NCBI GenBank assembly: GCA_950097145.1 | Contig: CATNCF010000001.1 | Span: forward strand, 1-64,000 | DNA length: 64,000 nt | Direction: 5' to 3' | DNA from: an uncultured Lachnospiraceae bacterium | GTDB lineage: Bacteria > Bacillota > Clostridia > Lachnospirales > Lachnospiraceae | Part shown: piece by piece, positions 7,339-15,162 of the stretch | Numbering within the stretch: the first letter of the stretch is position 1 | Layout: each line of letters starts with the position of its first letter | Translations under genes and position numbers: made by a program | Notes under the pieces: generated by a model | Seen by the model: the letters and a program-made list of their open reading frames with translations, nothing else | What the model was told of the DNA's origin: nothing | The model's database searches: none

Positions 7339-8403
7339 TTACAGATCGACAAAAGCGGAGCGGAAACCGATGTACCAGTAAACGCGCGAGCGGGGATTGT
7401 CCAGATCGACGCGGAAAACGCCCGCGCCAGAAGTGAAGCCCCACCCGCCGCCGCAAAGCGGCACCCGCTCTCCGACAGCGTTAAACCAGTGATAATCACC
7501 GCCATAATCACCACCCGGCTCATCTGGATAAAGCAGTAAAATCTTTGCCAGCTCCGGAACTGTCAGACCGCTTGCCAATGTCATATCTTTGTACTGAATA
7601 CCCTGCCCGGCATCTGTCTTGTATGTAACGGCGCCACTTGTAAGCTGAATTTTCCCAGAAACCCAATCCCACTTCAAAGTTCCAGCTGTACCGGGAGCAA
7701 CCAGTGTTCCATCCGCTTTGATTGCTTTCCACAGGGTAGATGTCGGGGACATATCGCATTCACTGCCCATAGCTGCATTATTGTATGGAATAATCTGGAT
7801 TTCCCCATCCACCAGTCGCATTCCTGCATTCCATTCCCATACATTACCGTTCAAATCACAGATACCATCACTCTGCCAGTTATGATTCCATGTATTAGGA
7901 CCGGAACCAGTAAAGCATCTTCCAGTCCGTCCACTGTCTTTTGCGGATTCTTCCCCCTTTTCGTAAGTATATGAAGAATCGCAGCCATAGTTATTGTTGC
8001 CATGTGGCATAGTTCCATTTCTGCGGCACCACAAAGCAAGGTAGGCCCATTCAGACAATGTGGCAAGATGAAAACCAGGTCCTTTTGCTTCGCACGCCTG
8101 TCTCGCAGCATCAAAATTCAGAGAGTTTGCCGGGTCTCTGTGTGCCAGCGAATATGCCCTTCCATTCTCAATTATATTCTGATACTTGGAGTAATAGAAA
8201 GCGGTTTTTTCCACTACTGCACCATTACTCTCCACGTTAAAAGCTGGATGAATGTTCTGGCTAAGACCGCTCACCAAATCAGAATTCTTTCCCTTCGGAA
8301 TCCTCACATAAATAGACGGCAACCCAATATCATCAAGTAACACAACACTTTTCCCACCGGACAGCTCACTTACCGCAGCCGCCATCTGATCATAATTTCC
8401 CAT
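7339..8403 (-). CDS. DGR target protein with C-type-lectin/FGE-like fold; probable tail tip receptor-binding protein
   Basis: A 354-residue protein ending in the variable repeat. The middle holds formylglycine-generating-enzyme-like motifs (LATLSEWAYLALW, CDLNGNVWEWNAGM), typical of C-type-lectin-fold DGR targets. Residues about 313-350 are encoded by the variable repeat: GGGWGFTSGAG through YWYIGFRSA. Residues that differ from the template are nearly all Asn in the template and Gly, Phe, Arg, Asp or Tyr here, clustered as a binding surface. Position right after baseplate and fibre genes suggests a receptor-binding protein at the tail end. AAGGAGG precedes ATG. Confidence 0.9.
   Translation of the reverse strand: MGNYDQMAAAVSELSGGKSVVLLDDIGLPSIYVRIPKGKNSDLVSGLSQNIHPAFNVESNGAVVEKTAFYYSKYQNIIENGRAYSLAHRDPANSLNFDAARQACEAKGPGFHLATLSEWAYLALWCRRNGTMPHGNNNYGCDSSYTYEKGEESAKDSGRTGRCFTGSGPNTWNHNWQSDGICDLNGNVWEWNAGMRLVDGEIQIIPYNNAAMGSECDMSPTSTLWKAIKADGTLVAPGTAGTLKWDWVSGKIQLTSGAVTYKTDAGQGIQYKDMTLASGLTVPELAKILLLYPDEPGGDYGGDYHWFNAVGERVPLCGGGWGFTSGAGVFRVDLDNPRSRVYWYIGFRSAFVDL
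7354..7468 (-). repeat. DGR variable repeat (VR)
   Basis: Mutated copy of the template repeat at 6725-6839, ending 13 bases before the stop codon region of the target gene. Identity to TR resumes in the GC-rich 3' stretch GGTTTCCGCTCCGCT, the place of the IMH element where homing starts, and then the two copies diverge, as IMH and IMH* do in other DGRs. Replacements alter codons for about a dozen surface residues. Confidence 0.95.
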
Positions 8404-8418
8404 ATTCGTATATCCTCC

Positions 8419-8775
8419 TTATTCGATTGCATATAATTTAAGCGTTACATTCGCCATACTGAAAGCTACTGGTTTTTTCTCGGTAATATATTCCTGCACA
8501 ACAGTGTTATCCGTTTCGGATTCCGGATCATAATCAGGATTCGGAACCTCCCTCTCTGTGTACTGTCTAGCCGGGATTTCAATCTGTGCTGCATACTTCT
8601 CGCCTAACTGCCCGGCGGTAACCATCCCATTTTTATCAATGCAGATATCCACACACACATCATAGTCTCTTTCCAGCTTTTCACAATTAAGCATCAATTC
8701 ATCCGCAAAGGTTATCTTGCTCTTGGATACACTGTACTCAATTTTCTTTCCAACGCTTACCTCGACAACTTTCAT
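8419..8775 (-). CDS. phage tail-region protein, unknown function
   Basis: A 118-residue protein starting MKVVEVSVGKK with AAGGAGGTAGGACAG upstream; a longer upstream frame lacks a ribosome site. No domain recognised. It contains a proline/acidic stretch (VPNPDYDPESETD). It lies directly before the DGR target, so it may be a tail fibre accessory or attachment partner. Confidence 0.6.
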   Translation of the reverse strand: MKVVEVSVGKKIEYSVSKSKITFADELMLNCEKLERDYDVCVDICIDKNGMVTAGQLGEKYAAQIEIPARQYTEREVPNPDYDPESETDNTVVQEYITEKKPVAFSMANVTLKLYAIE

Positions 8776-8780
8776 CTGTC

Positions 8781-8942
8781 CTACCTCCTTAATTCTTTGT
8801 ATGCTTCTCCGGTTTTCTGAGCCACGCAATCAGCCATATCTCGCTGCTCCTTCGTTGCTCTTTCCGGATTGATACCATAATCTCTTAGTGTCCGATTAGC
8901 CTCAGCCTTTCTTTCATCGCTATGGATAATTATATTTGCCAT
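8781..8942 (-). CDS. small protein between tail fibre genes
   Basis: A 53-residue open frame starting MANIIIHSDERKAEANR and ending AYKELRR. Its ATG overlaps the stop codon of the preceding gene by one base (TAATG), and its end provides the ribosome site for the next gene, so translation is probably coupled. Function unknown. Confidence 0.65.
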   Translation of the reverse strand: MANIIIHSDERKAEANRTLRDYGINPERATKEQRDMADCVAQKTGEAYKELRR

Positions 8943-9424
8943 TACGCAGCACCTCCGCCCTGTACAAAACAGCGGACGGTCACGCTTTTGGCACTGCCAG
9001 TAAAGGCAATCTTAAAACCGTTGGCCTGCTTATCGTACACAACAACATTCCCCACATTGACCGGATTCCCCTGGACTTCTGTAATTACCCTATAATTTGT
9101 GCTGCTTCTCATATTTGCAAGCGCAACCGTCTTTACAGAATTATTGAAATAAAAACCTCTGGTATTTGTTAGAGAGACTTCTATTTCCTCGCCATCCACA
9201 GATTCAAGGCTTTGTTTGGTATGCTTCAACTGTTCCAACATAACCGCCAACATCAGCGAATTATTATGGATGCCCTGCTCCATATAACTAAAATGTGCAG
9301 CATCCATCTCTGTACCCTTTTGAATAATTTCTCCGCTATCCTTGTCTTTTACCTCGTCAAGCCACTCCTGCGGTGTATATGCGCTGGTTCCGTTTCCTTC
9401 AAGGTAACTTGGTAATACATTCAT
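8942..9424 (-). CDS. tail fibre/baseplate-associated protein
   Basis: A 160-residue protein. The N-terminal half has YTPQEWLDEVKDKDSGEIIQKGT and AHFSYMEQGI, a pattern seen in short phage fibre proteins, followed by a coiled-coil-like stretch and a beta-rich C-terminal half. The place after the baseplate genes supports a fibre or fibre-hinge role. I do not recognise a named domain with certainty. Confidence 0.6.
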   Translation of the reverse strand: MNVLPSYLEGNGTSAYTPQEWLDEVKDKDSGEIIQKGTEMDAAHFSYMEQGIHNNSLMLAVMLEQLKHTKQSLESVDGEEIEVSLTNTRGFYFNNSVKTVALANMRSSTNYRVITEVQGNPVNVGNVVVYDKQANGFKIAFTGSAKSVTVRCFVQGGGAA

Positions 9425-9426
9425 CC

Positions 9427-9741
9427 CTATTCATCTCCTTTCTCGTAAATCGGGAATTCAAATTTTGCCAACACTCCCTGACTTGCAGTCCTTTTTACCG
9501 TAACTGCCTGCTCCGCACATATAACACCGGTTACATCATACAGACGAATGCCGATAATTGTGTGGGCCGTCTTTGGAACAGTTGGCAAACTCACGATAAA
9601 AACAATTGTGTTGCCTGTAATTTTCTTGCTATTGACTTTTGCATCGTACCATGCACCATCCACCTGGTACTGGAACTTATGAATAGCTTCCATCCACTGG
9701 CGACGCCTTTTATCAAGAAAATCTTTTTTCCAGAAAGCCAT
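9427..9741 (-). CDS. small baseplate/tail protein
   Basis: A 104-residue protein starting MAFWKKDFLDKRRRQWMEAI with AGGAGGTATCAGG upstream; an upstream frame to 9786 lacks such a site. Beta-rich C-terminal part (IVFIVSLPTVPKTAHTI). Likely structural, between the DUF2612-like and fibre proteins. No family assigned. Confidence 0.6.
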   Translation of the reverse strand: MAFWKKDFLDKRRRQWMEAIHKFQYQVDGAWYDAKVNSKKITGNTIVFIVSLPTVPKTAHTIIGIRLYDVTGVICAEQAVTVKRTASQGVLAKFEFPIYEKGDE

Positions 9742-9752
9742 CCTGATACCTC

Positions 9753-10910
9753 CTATTCTATATTTCCACAGCTGCCTGTTCCACATCTCCTAATGGTTGC
9801 AGCAGCAATGCAGACCTTTGCTTTGGATTCCATACCTTTAGATGATATAGAAACCGTCTTGTACTCCCCGCCAGCTTTTCGCTCGGGTGAGGATGCTATT
9901 TCTGTCGGTGTTCCAAGGAGCTCTTTATCAGATATCTCAATTCCACCTTCAATTTCTACCGACAATGTTTCAGCCAGCGCACTGCCTCCTATGGTTTGGA
10001 GGCCAGCTGCTGGCATGGTAACTTTTGACGTATATGTGTTCCCATCAACAAGAATGTCTTTTGGAATAATTACTCCCTGAGTAGAAACAGACGGTTTCAA
10101 TCCCGAAACACTCTGACCGGATTGCAGAAAATCTACAATATGCAGATTACTGTCAACCTCTATTTCAACATCCTCTCCGAATATCTCTCCGAGAGTGGCA
10201 TTATATGCCCGTCCGCCAATTCGGATAGTTCCAGTTGGACTTGCCTCAAATGCCGCAATCAAAGTATTGATATCCTGCTCACAGCGTATTTCAATAATTG
10301 TTCCAAGCGTAGACCTACGAGGATATGTGCCACATACAAGCGTGTTGCATCTCGGCACATCATACTCTGAAATCCAAAAATTAAAGGCTACCTCCACGAT
10401 AGCCTTAATAAAATACTCAAATTCAATTCTTACCCCATCAGCCTTTACCATTGGAACTTCTCCCAGTGTTACTACTTTTCCGCCAGGAGTAAGAAATGGC
10501 ATTGTCAGAATAATTACGGCCGGTAATGCAGGATCCTCTCTGTAATAAATTGGGGAAACATCCCAAAGCAGAGCCAATCCATCCATTAAGTCATAATACG
10601 TACATTCATTTGTGTTTACCAGCATTTGATATTTTAGAAACTGCCTATACCTTTCATCACTTATTACCGGATCCTCAACGTCAATGCCTGCAAGTATGCC
10701 AGCTTCCTTTCTGGTAAGGGTTATAATGTCCCCCACCATATCCAGATTCATACCTACAGCACTTTCTAAATCTGTCTCTGAGTCCAATTGTTTGAATACC
10801 CTATGCAATTCCTCTATCTGCTTTGCAAATGCTGAAATTAGGGCTTCTATGCGTTCCTTTCCTTGAAACTGCTGTGGCATATCCTCAATCCAATCATCAA
10901 GAATGCCCAC
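9753..10910 (-). CDS. tail protein, DUF2612/gpI-like baseplate component
   Basis: A 385-residue protein. The N-terminal 200 residues (WIEDMPQQFQGKERIEALI, then LDMVGDIITLTRKEAG) follow the pattern of baseplate proteins that come right after gpJ, like P2 gpI or DUF2612. The C-terminal part is beta-rich and may carry fibre attachment. I start it at GTG 10910 because GAGGTGG lies just upstream and this gives a 14-base overlap with the J gene; the frame extends to 11030 without a ribosome site. Confidence 0.75.
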   Translation of the reverse strand: MGILDDWIEDMPQQFQGKERIEALISAFAKQIEELHRVFKQLDSETDLESAVGMNLDMVGDIITLTRKEAGILAGIDVEDPVISDERYRQFLKYQMLVNTNECTYYDLMDGLALLWDVSPIYYREDPALPAVIILTMPFLTPGGKVVTLGEVPMVKADGVRIEFEYFIKAIVEVAFNFWISEYDVPRCNTLVCGTYPRRSTLGTIIEIRCEQDINTLIAAFEASPTGTIRIGGRAYNATLGEIFGEDVEIEVDSNLHIVDFLQSGQSVSGLKPSVSTQGVIIPKDILVDGNTYTSKVTMPAAGLQTIGGSALAETLSVEIEGGIEISDKELLGTPTEIASSPERKAGGEYKTVSISSKGMESKAKVCIAAATIRRCGTGSCGNIE

Positions 10911-12357
10911 TATACACCACCTCGATTCTTGTATCGCTGATAACCGCTTTTTGTCTGCTCGTAATGGGGACATTGACCTTAGTATATTCATTGTCTGCAG
11001 GAATATGGTCCTTACTCGTAGTCGCAGCACATTTGATATCTATGTACGTTACTCCTCCCACAGTTGAATATATACCGTCATTGAATGTTTGAGATAACAT
11101 ATTATCCCCCGCCTGTAATTTCAATGCGTCCTTGACAATGGAATCCACTGCCAGATTTGCGTAATTAGTAGGAAGATATGACTGTTCGGCATCCAGCGTT
11201 ACTTTCATCCACACATACACATACTCTGGTCTATTAAAACTTATAGGTACGGAATCCCCGTACTCTGTTGCAACGCTGACTGTGATTTTTCCAAACGTCT
11301 GAATACCGGCAGCTTTTTTATCAAGTATAATACTGGCGATGGCGGTTTCATCTCCGCCATCTACAATGATTTCCACGCTGTGAGGCGGTCTCCCCTCTTC
11401 ATCTGTATCATCCGTATTATTTTCATATCCTGTGGCACTCTCTACATTCGGCACATTATTTATCAACTGGGAACAAATGCTGTCAATCATTCTTGTGGAA
11501 CGGATAGCAGACTTTGCCAGATAGGAATGCCGAAGCTCTATATCCGTTTCCTGTATTCTTCCATATGTTGGAATAATAAGATTTTCCACCTTGTCAAATC
11601 CGCTGATATTTGTAATCATTACCGTAACCGTTCCATTTGGAAATATCAATTTTCCATAATCTACGGTAGCAAAGTCAGCAAGCACCGTTACGCTTGATGT
11701 GGTCAGATTGTCAGACAGCACCATTACACCACTTCTTGATACAACCTCGTCTACAATATCCAATGTAATATCGCTTTCATTTACCGATACCTTATATCCA
11801 TCTGGATTCACAGCACGGCATAAACCTTGTATGATATTCAATTCATCATCTGATGTACTGGTATAACTGTACTGCACACCGTTTATGGATACAGAATAAA
11901 TTTCCCCTTTTACCGGAGCCGCCACTCTTACAGAAACCCTATTAAACTTATCTCTGGTAATTTCAAATTCTGCCACCGCCGCAAGTTTTCGCTGCGGAGC
12001 TGTATTCGTTGCCACTGTGGCTCCCTGTCTCACAACCGTACCATCATCACCAGTACAATGCAGTGTGTAAAAACTGTATTTATTCGGACTTCTCCGAATA
12101 CCGCCATACTGAACCGCATTGTCAAGGCTTACACCCTCCGCTGTAGACGGATACTTTGCATAATAACTGCTTTGCGCCACTTCCCACAGCTCCGCAATTT
12201 TTCCTCCATAAGTTGTGATAAGGACATTTAAAAAAGACTGATCATCCAGCCTTGTGTTGAAACCAAATTTTTCTGATAACTCTGAATGCAGTTCCTCCAA
12301 AATTTCATCCAATCTTTTAATAGCAAACCCTTTTTCGGTAATGCCATAATCAGCCAT
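10897..12357 (-). CDS. baseplate J-like protein
   Basis: A 486-residue protein matching baseplate J family layout: YGITEKGFAIKRLDEIL at the N-terminus, SLDNAVQYGGIRR near residue 80, and the C-terminal half with EIIVDGGD followed by repeated beta segments. gpJ proteins are wedge components that build the baseplate periphery of contractile tails. The start overlaps the gp25-like gene by eight bases. Neighbours are gp25-like and gpI-like, the usual order. Confidence 0.88.
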   Translation of the reverse strand: MADYGITEKGFAIKRLDEILEELHSELSEKFGFNTRLDDQSFLNVLITTYGGKIAELWEVAQSSYYAKYPSTAEGVSLDNAVQYGGIRRSPNKYSFYTLHCTGDDGTVVRQGATVATNTAPQRKLAAVAEFEITRDKFNRVSVRVAAPVKGEIYSVSINGVQYSYTSTSDDELNIIQGLCRAVNPDGYKVSVNESDITLDIVDEVVSRSGVMVLSDNLTTSSVTVLADFATVDYGKLIFPNGTVTVMITNISGFDKVENLIIPTYGRIQETDIELRHSYLAKSAIRSTRMIDSICSQLINNVPNVESATGYENNTDDTDEEGRPPHSVEIIVDGGDETAIASIILDKKAAGIQTFGKITVSVATEYGDSVPISFNRPEYVYVWMKVTLDAEQSYLPTNYANLAVDSIVKDALKLQAGDNMLSQTFNDGIYSTVGGVTYIDIKCAATTSKDHIPADNEYTKVNVPITSRQKAVISDTRIEVVYSGHS

Positions 12358-12697
12358 AGATAATCACCTCTTCCCTAAAAGTTTCTTCATCAGTTGCAAC
12401 TTCGTATGTGATAGCCGCCCCTCTGCTCTTATTGTCGATTTCTATGGACACATCATTAACTTCCGTTACCTCATCGACATTAAATATCTGTTCTTCTATA
12501 ATTTCTTTTATCTGATCCAAGTCTGGATTTTTTATAAACATATATTCGAAATACGGAATACCTGCTTCATCATCCCATCTCCATTCCTGGAAAAACCATT
12601 GTAATCTTATATTTATTTTTTGACGGACAGAATTGGCAAGGACAATGTCTGCTCCCTCAAAATACAAATCACCATTTTTATCAAGCAATATATCCAC
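12350..12697 (-). CDS. baseplate wedge protein, gp25/GPW-like (DUF2634 type)
   Basis: A 115-residue protein starting at GTG 12697 with AGGAGG seven bases before it; the frame extends upstream into the preceding gene, so the internal GTG is preferred. LANSVRQKINIRLQWFFQEW and GIPYFEYMF match the gp25-like pattern of a short wedge protein that starts sheath polymerisation. It sits between the Gp138-like spike and gpJ. Confidence 0.78.
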   Translation of the reverse strand: MDILLDKNGDLYFEGADIVLANSVRQKINIRLQWFFQEWRWDDEAGIPYFEYMFIKNPDLDQIKEIIEEQIFNVDEVTEVNDVSIEIDNKSRGAAITYEVATDEETFREEVIIYG

Positions 12698-12713
12698 ATC
12701 CTCGCCTCCTCTC

Positions 12714-13238
12714 TTAACCCGGATAGCTGCCTGTGCATGAAATATTTCCTTTAACATCAAGATTTCCTGTTATCTCTATGCCGCTCTTTGATACACAAAG
12801 TTTTGTGCCGCTATTACTGACTATAATACTTTCAGTAGCACAAGCCTCTTGTAATGCGGTACTCCCTTTATTTGAAAGTCCGGGGAGTGCAATAGCATTT
12901 GTCAAATCAAACCGCATATCATTTTCCGATTCTCCGCCTCCAAGCCATGCATCCAGTTCCTGCTCTGACACAATTATAAGGCAATCCATACCCGGCATTA
13001 TCGGAAAAGCTATTTGAACATTCGCCGATGGACACTGAGGAATAATAACCGGCACCCCTGTAACCGTCGGATATGCCATTTTCTTTCCTGCTCCTGTCGT
13101 GAACGTTCCATAAGGTTTTACAGTTGCCTGGCCGGTTCCTGGATTAAATGCTGTTATTTTTCCCGGAATAGCTGTGTGCATTTCTTCCATAACGGAACGT
13201 GCCGCTTTTTCTACCTGATCCACAAATTCTTGCAGCAT
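12714..13238 (-). CDS. Gp138-like spike/puncturing protein
   Basis: A 174-residue protein beginning MLQEFVDQVEKAARSVMEEM. The ITAFNPGTGQATVKPYG segment is the OB-like strand pair of Gp138 N-terminal domains, and the C-terminus (SGIEITGNLDVKGNISCTG) is a short beta-helix-like spike tip. Such proteins form the membrane-puncturing needle under the baseplate. ATG overlaps the stop of the hub gene (TGATG). Confidence 0.78.
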   Translation of the reverse strand: MLQEFVDQVEKAARSVMEEMHTAIPGKITAFNPGTGQATVKPYGTFTTGAGKKMAYPTVTGVPVIIPQCPSANVQIAFPIMPGMDCLIIVSEQELDAWLGGGESENDMRFDLTNAIALPGLSNKGSTALQEACATESIIVSNSGTKLCVSKSGIEITGNLDVKGNISCTGSYPG

Positions 13239-14122
13239 CACTTCACCTCCAACAACTGGGCGGTACAAGTCCATTCGCCCTCAAGATTATCCCCATCAAT
13301 ATTCAATTTATATACTCTGAAATATCCTCTTACAGAATTACTTTCCAATCTGACATAATCATTTACACCGATTGCACCATTCAAGAAATATCTAACCTCA
13401 TAACCTATTTGGGAAGTAGTACTGCTCCCTCCGCCACTGGAATCATCACTCTCAGCCGATATTGTTATCCTCTTAGGCACGTCTAATAGTCCCGTATCGG
13501 CACTTAAAAGATATGCCCTGGTTGTAATAGGCTCATTTGGTTTCCTGACCTGTAAGACGGAATTTTGAATAGACCATGCAAGTCTGCAAGTCTTGCATAG
13601 TTTTTTCAAAGCATTTTTTGCGGCGCCAACAAAGCTGAATCCATTTGGCAGTGTCTTGAATTTACATCCCTTTGAATAAATCACAGATACCCCCATAGCT
13701 CCGACAATGTAATCGAATACATCCTTACTGTTAACCTTGCCGGAAAACGATACCGAAATGTATGTATCCCGAAGAGCTACCCTGCCATCTACAACCTCCA
13801 GTTCTGTAAGTCGGTCTGCTCCATCCATCTCTGTAGTTACGGTGACAACATTTCCTGCAAGCACTAATGCAATGTGTTCCGTATATCCAGCCTGCAGTTC
13901 TATCACACAATCTTTTGTGTCAAGTACCTTTAGATTTTTGGGGGACAAATTCCAAATTTGAACCTTTGCTGTATTGGCAGTTTCAGATGTAGATTTTTCT
14001 ATACTGAAACTAACATGCAAAGCATGAGGATTGGATTCGGATGTTTTGCCTATCTGAAATCCTTTCCTCCCCATGACACCAGCTTTTAGCAAATAACGTC
14101 TGATAAAATTTTTCTGTGCCAT
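13238..14122 (-). CDS. baseplate hub protein (gpD/gp27-like)
   Basis: A 294-residue protein with FSIEKSTSETANTAKVQIWNL (residues about 38-58), the typical N-terminal strand set of phage hub proteins, and a C-terminal OB-like segment (NDYVRLESNSVRGYFRV). It would connect the tail tube end to the spike. It overlaps its neighbours by one base on either side, consistent with coupled translation in the baseplate operon. Confidence 0.72.
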   Translation of the reverse strand: MAQKNFIRRYLLKAGVMGRKGFQIGKTSESNPHALHVSFSIEKSTSETANTAKVQIWNLSPKNLKVLDTKDCVIELQAGYTEHIALVLAGNVVTVTTEMDGADRLTELEVVDGRVALRDTYISVSFSGKVNSKDVFDYIVGAMGVSVIYSKGCKFKTLPNGFSFVGAAKNALKKLCKTCRLAWSIQNSVLQVRKPNEPITTRAYLLSADTGLLDVPKRITISAESDDSSGGGSSTTSQIGYEVRYFLNGAIGVNDYVRLESNSVRGYFRVYKLNIDGDNLEGEWTCTAQLLEVK

Positions 14123-14445
14123 TACTCTTCCTCCTCTACCTCATTCCAAGGAATGAAAACAAATTCTGCCTTACCTTCATTAAATGATTCCCTCGTAAGA
14201 CGCTTTTCCTCGGTCAACACTCCGAAAATACCGTCCGGAAGGTCTGTGAAATTATAAAAATGTGTCAGTGGGAAACATGGCACAATCTTGGTAGCTGCCA
14301 CAATAGGCTGATCATCATTGTCTGATACTCCAAAACTCCAAAAATCACCTGTTCCGTTATAAGTAAAGCGAATTAAATATTGCTTTTCTGCGATGGTTAT
14401 GGATGATATGCTATCATTCATATCCGGAACCGTTATATATATCAT
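14122..14445 (-). CDS. baseplate plug-like protein
   Basis: A 107-residue protein with LIRFTYNGTGDFWSFGV and a PDGIFGVL segment, the pattern of the small plug proteins found between the Dit-like and hub genes in simple contractile phages. Its acidic tail ends VEEEE. One-base overlap with the hub gene. Confidence 0.65.
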   Translation of the reverse strand: MIYITVPDMNDSISSITIAEKQYLIRFTYNGTGDFWSFGVSDNDDQPIVAATKIVPCFPLTHFYNFTDLPDGIFGVLTEEKRLTRESFNEGKAEFVFIPWNEVEEEE

Positions 14446-14456
14446 TTGACCGCCTC

Positions 14457-15152
14457 CTATAGAAATCCTGCTTTCTTTCCTATTCCGTACAATATAGAAC
14501 TCTTTTTCCCACTGGAATTTCCAGAAGATGATCCGCCGGAACTGCCACTGGAGCCATTGCCAGAACCCCTACCGGAAGAACTGGTTGATTTAGAGCTGCT
14601 GGAAGATGTTGTCGCTGCACCTGCATTAGCCTTTGTTTCTCCGCTCTGTAAAATGTATTTTGGTATATAAACAGTTCTCCTTTTTGTTATATATACCTTT
14701 TTCAATGTCATTTGAACCTGCCTTGCATAACCAATCTCCGAACTGTGGGAAATTGTCATAGAGGTAATTCCCATACTCGTATATATTTTATCTGTCGTAA
14801 CAACCTTAACCAATTTCCTTTTAAAGTATAGCTTTTCTAACTTTTTGCATATTTTCTTAGTCCGGCCAATTGATGGTTCATGCCCCTTTCTGCTGCTCCA
14901 CGTCGCAGGACAATCACTGATATAAAGAGTAATGCTGAGTTGTAAAGGTTTCAATATGATGGTATCCGACACGTTAAAACCTTTTTCCACCGGATACTCA
15001 GGAATGTCAGCAGTGTAACTAATATCCTCGCTAATAAGAGCATCCCCTTCAATACCGGCAACGCTTACTGGTTTTAGCTTTCTCGTTTTATTTTTTTGAG
15101 TTTTCGTCTTGTTGACCGAAACCAATTTAGATTTAATAACTTTTTTTGCCAT
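14457..15152 (-). CDS. Dit-like baseplate protein with Ser/Gly-rich tail
   Basis: A 231-residue protein. Residues about 30-170 include ISYTADIPEYPVEKGFNVSDTI and SITLYISD, typical of the Dit-like N-terminal domain of phage baseplate proteins. Residues about 178-220 are a low-complexity Ser/Gly run, then a short hydrophobic end. The domain contacts the tail tube end; the linker may tether another baseplate part. Basic N-terminus (KKVIKSKLVSVNKTKTQKNK). Confidence 0.72.
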   Translation of the reverse strand: MAKKVIKSKLVSVNKTKTQKNKTRKLKPVSVAGIEGDALISEDISYTADIPEYPVEKGFNVSDTIILKPLQLSITLYISDCPATWSSRKGHEPSIGRTKKICKKLEKLYFKRKLVKVVTTDKIYTSMGITSMTISHSSEIGYARQVQMTLKKVYITKRRTVYIPKYILQSGETKANAGAATTSSSSSKSTSSSGRGSGNGSSGSSGGSSSGNSSGKKSSILYGIGKKAGFL

Positions 15153-15162
15153 TCCCTTTCAC

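Noticed and set aside
6725-7468. 115-base repeat pair seen as an ordinary duplication
   Set aside because: Differences cluster at template adenines with an RT and Avd beside it, so a DGR explains it far better.
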